From NCBI GenBank assembly GCA_902168225.1, contig CABHOW010000005.1:1-64000 (forward strand): a DNA stretch of 64,000 bases. The letters are read 5' to 3'. Source of the stretch: an uncultured Flavihumibacter sp. GTDB taxonomy: Bacteria; Bacteroidota; Bacteroidia; Chitinophagales; Chitinophagaceae. A program made the translations under genes and the position numbers. Shown piece after piece: positions 63,226 through 64,000 of this stretch. Below the pieces are notes generated by a model. The model was not told the origin of the DNA. It was given only the letters and a program-made list of their open reading frames with translations, and searched no databases. How positions within the stretch are numbered: the first letter of the stretch is position 1; each line of letters starts with the position of its first letter.

Positions 63226-64000
63226 ATGAAAAAACTAATTTTACTTACAATTACGTTACTATCAGTATTCGTGAGTGTAATAGCTCAGAAAAAAGAACCA
63301 AAGCCAAAAACGTCTTTTGGTATTTTAGGAGCAGGTAACTACACGAAGTTTCGTGTAGAGTCGTATACACCAAATAGTTACACCGCAGCGGGTGGTGGTG
63401 CATTCGGAGTATGGCTTAATATCCCGATAAATAGTTTTGTATCAATCGAACCTCAGGCACAATATTCTTATTTACGTTATGTAAGTAATAATACATCACC
63501 AAGCTTGAAATTATTCGATGGTATCATGCAATATCAATCTTACCCGGTATTTGTTAAAATCAAAGCCAATAAAGATTTTTCTTTTATTCTGGGACCTCAA
63601 TTCGATTTCTTAAATAAAATTACCAATAACAGCGCGGCCAAAGATATTTTATACAAGGGTCAATTTAGAAGCCAAACTATTACTTGGACTGCCGGTGTTG
63701 AGTTATTCCCAGATTGCTTTGTTCAACCATATATCAGGTATATGTATGGTACTCAAAATTTAGCGTCAGGTAGTTACCCATCTAATGAACCCAATTTGTT
63801 TAATAGAGGTATTCAAGCAGGTTTCAAATTCAGACTTACTAAAGTGGCAAAAGTGGCACCTGTTCCTGCTCCCGTTGTTACTCCTCCGGTAGTAGTTGAG
63901 CCTCCTAAACCAAAAGATACAGATGGTGATGGTATCACTGACGACGTTGATAAATGTCCTACCGTACCGGGAGTAGCTAAATACGGTGGCTGTCCTGTTC
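63226..64000 (+). CDS. OmpA-family outer-membrane protein (3' partial)
   Basis: A frame opens at ATG 63226 and runs without a stop to the window end (258 codons). A signal peptide (MKKLILLTITLLSVFVSVIA, cut before QKK) is followed by an eight-strand-type beta-barrel of about 190 residues (GILGAGNYTKFRVE through FKFRL), a Pro/Val linker, and the start of a thrombospondin type 3 calcium repeat (DTDGDGITDDVDKCPTVPG). Proteins with this order usually end in an OmpA peptidoglycan-binding domain, which would lie beyond 64000. It probably links outer membrane and peptidoglycan. Confidence 0.88.
   Translation, partial: MKKLILLTITLLSVFVSVIAQKKEPKPKTSFGILGAGNYTKFRVESYTPNSYTAAGGGAFGVWLNIPINSFVSIEPQAQYSYLRYVSNNTSPSLKLFDGIMQYQSYPVFVKIKANKDFSFILGPQFDFLNKITNNSAAKDILYKGQFRSQTITWTAGVELFPDCFVQPYIRYMYGTQNLASGSYPSNEPNLFNRGIQAGFKFRLTKVAKVAPVPAPVVTPPVVVEPPKPKDTDGDGITDDVDKCPTVPGVAKYGGCPV

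Overview
The window looks like one contig from a low-GC Bacteroidota genome, most likely Chitinophagaceae. The evidence is a run of TAnnTTTG promoter elements, mostly weak Shine-Dalgarno signals, long FtsZ and MraY proteins, a short ATP synthase epsilon subunit, and lineage-typical families (DUF4292, YqgE, FadN-like, an EnvC-like M23 protein). Genus is not resolved. The first 76 bases are not genomic: they are an untrimmed Illumina Nextera adapter, so position 77 is the true contig end. The last gene is cut by the window end. I see no rRNA, tRNA, CRISPR array, insertion sequence or prophage.

Layout: (1) 77-6665, the 3' part of a surface-polysaccharide cluster in one tightly overlapping operon (GT25 transferase, O-antigen ligase/polymerase-like protein, Wzx-like flippase, putative DUF707-like transferase, StrG-like Fe(II)/2OG oxygenase, WecG/TagA transferase, GDP-mannose 3,5-epimerase-like protein). 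It faces a Wzi-like outer-membrane barrel, a WcaJ-like initiating transferase and a methyltransferase on the minus strand (6669-10549). (2) 10624-13327, dut, a DUF4292 lipoprotein and an EnvC-like protein. (3) 13417-17205, the glycerol genes glpK-glpD-glpF. (4) 17338-19100, atpD-atpC. (5) 19105-23303, yqgE, a histidine kinase, a DUF6671-like protein and queA. (6) 23586-39619, a complete division and cell-wall cluster mraZ-rsmH-ftsL-ftsI-murE-mraY-murD-ftsW-murG-murC-ftsQ-ftsA-ftsZ. It is preceded by a 10-bp-periodic MraZ-type operator and a group of DnaA-box-like sites, and is closed by a strong terminator. (7) 39709-42354, an epimerase and an ABC-2 exporter. (8) 42365-50373, a synthase-dependent polysaccharide system: GH5 glycanase, membrane histidine kinase, BcsB-like periplasmic protein, a GspE_N-GT2 fusion synthase and an unrecognised multi-pass protein. 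(9) 50374-64000, a FadN-like fatty-acid enzyme, an unannotated 26-residue membrane peptide gene with its own terminator, gatC, two orphan ABC ATPases, cobalamin adenosyltransferase, a DUF2795 protein, SemiSWEET, fabI, recN, a TPR protein, a zinc-ribbon coiled-coil protein, a Nif3-like protein, a class IV aminotransferase and a truncated OmpA-family protein.

Two patterns run across the window. Many spacers carry short, locus-specific word repeats that start at the stop codon of the upstream gene and fold back as imperfect inverted repeats; two genes (queA, ftsL) have C-termini encoded inside such repeats. Several TAnnTTTG elements lie only 4-7 bases from the start codon, which predicts leaderless or nearly leaderless transcripts.
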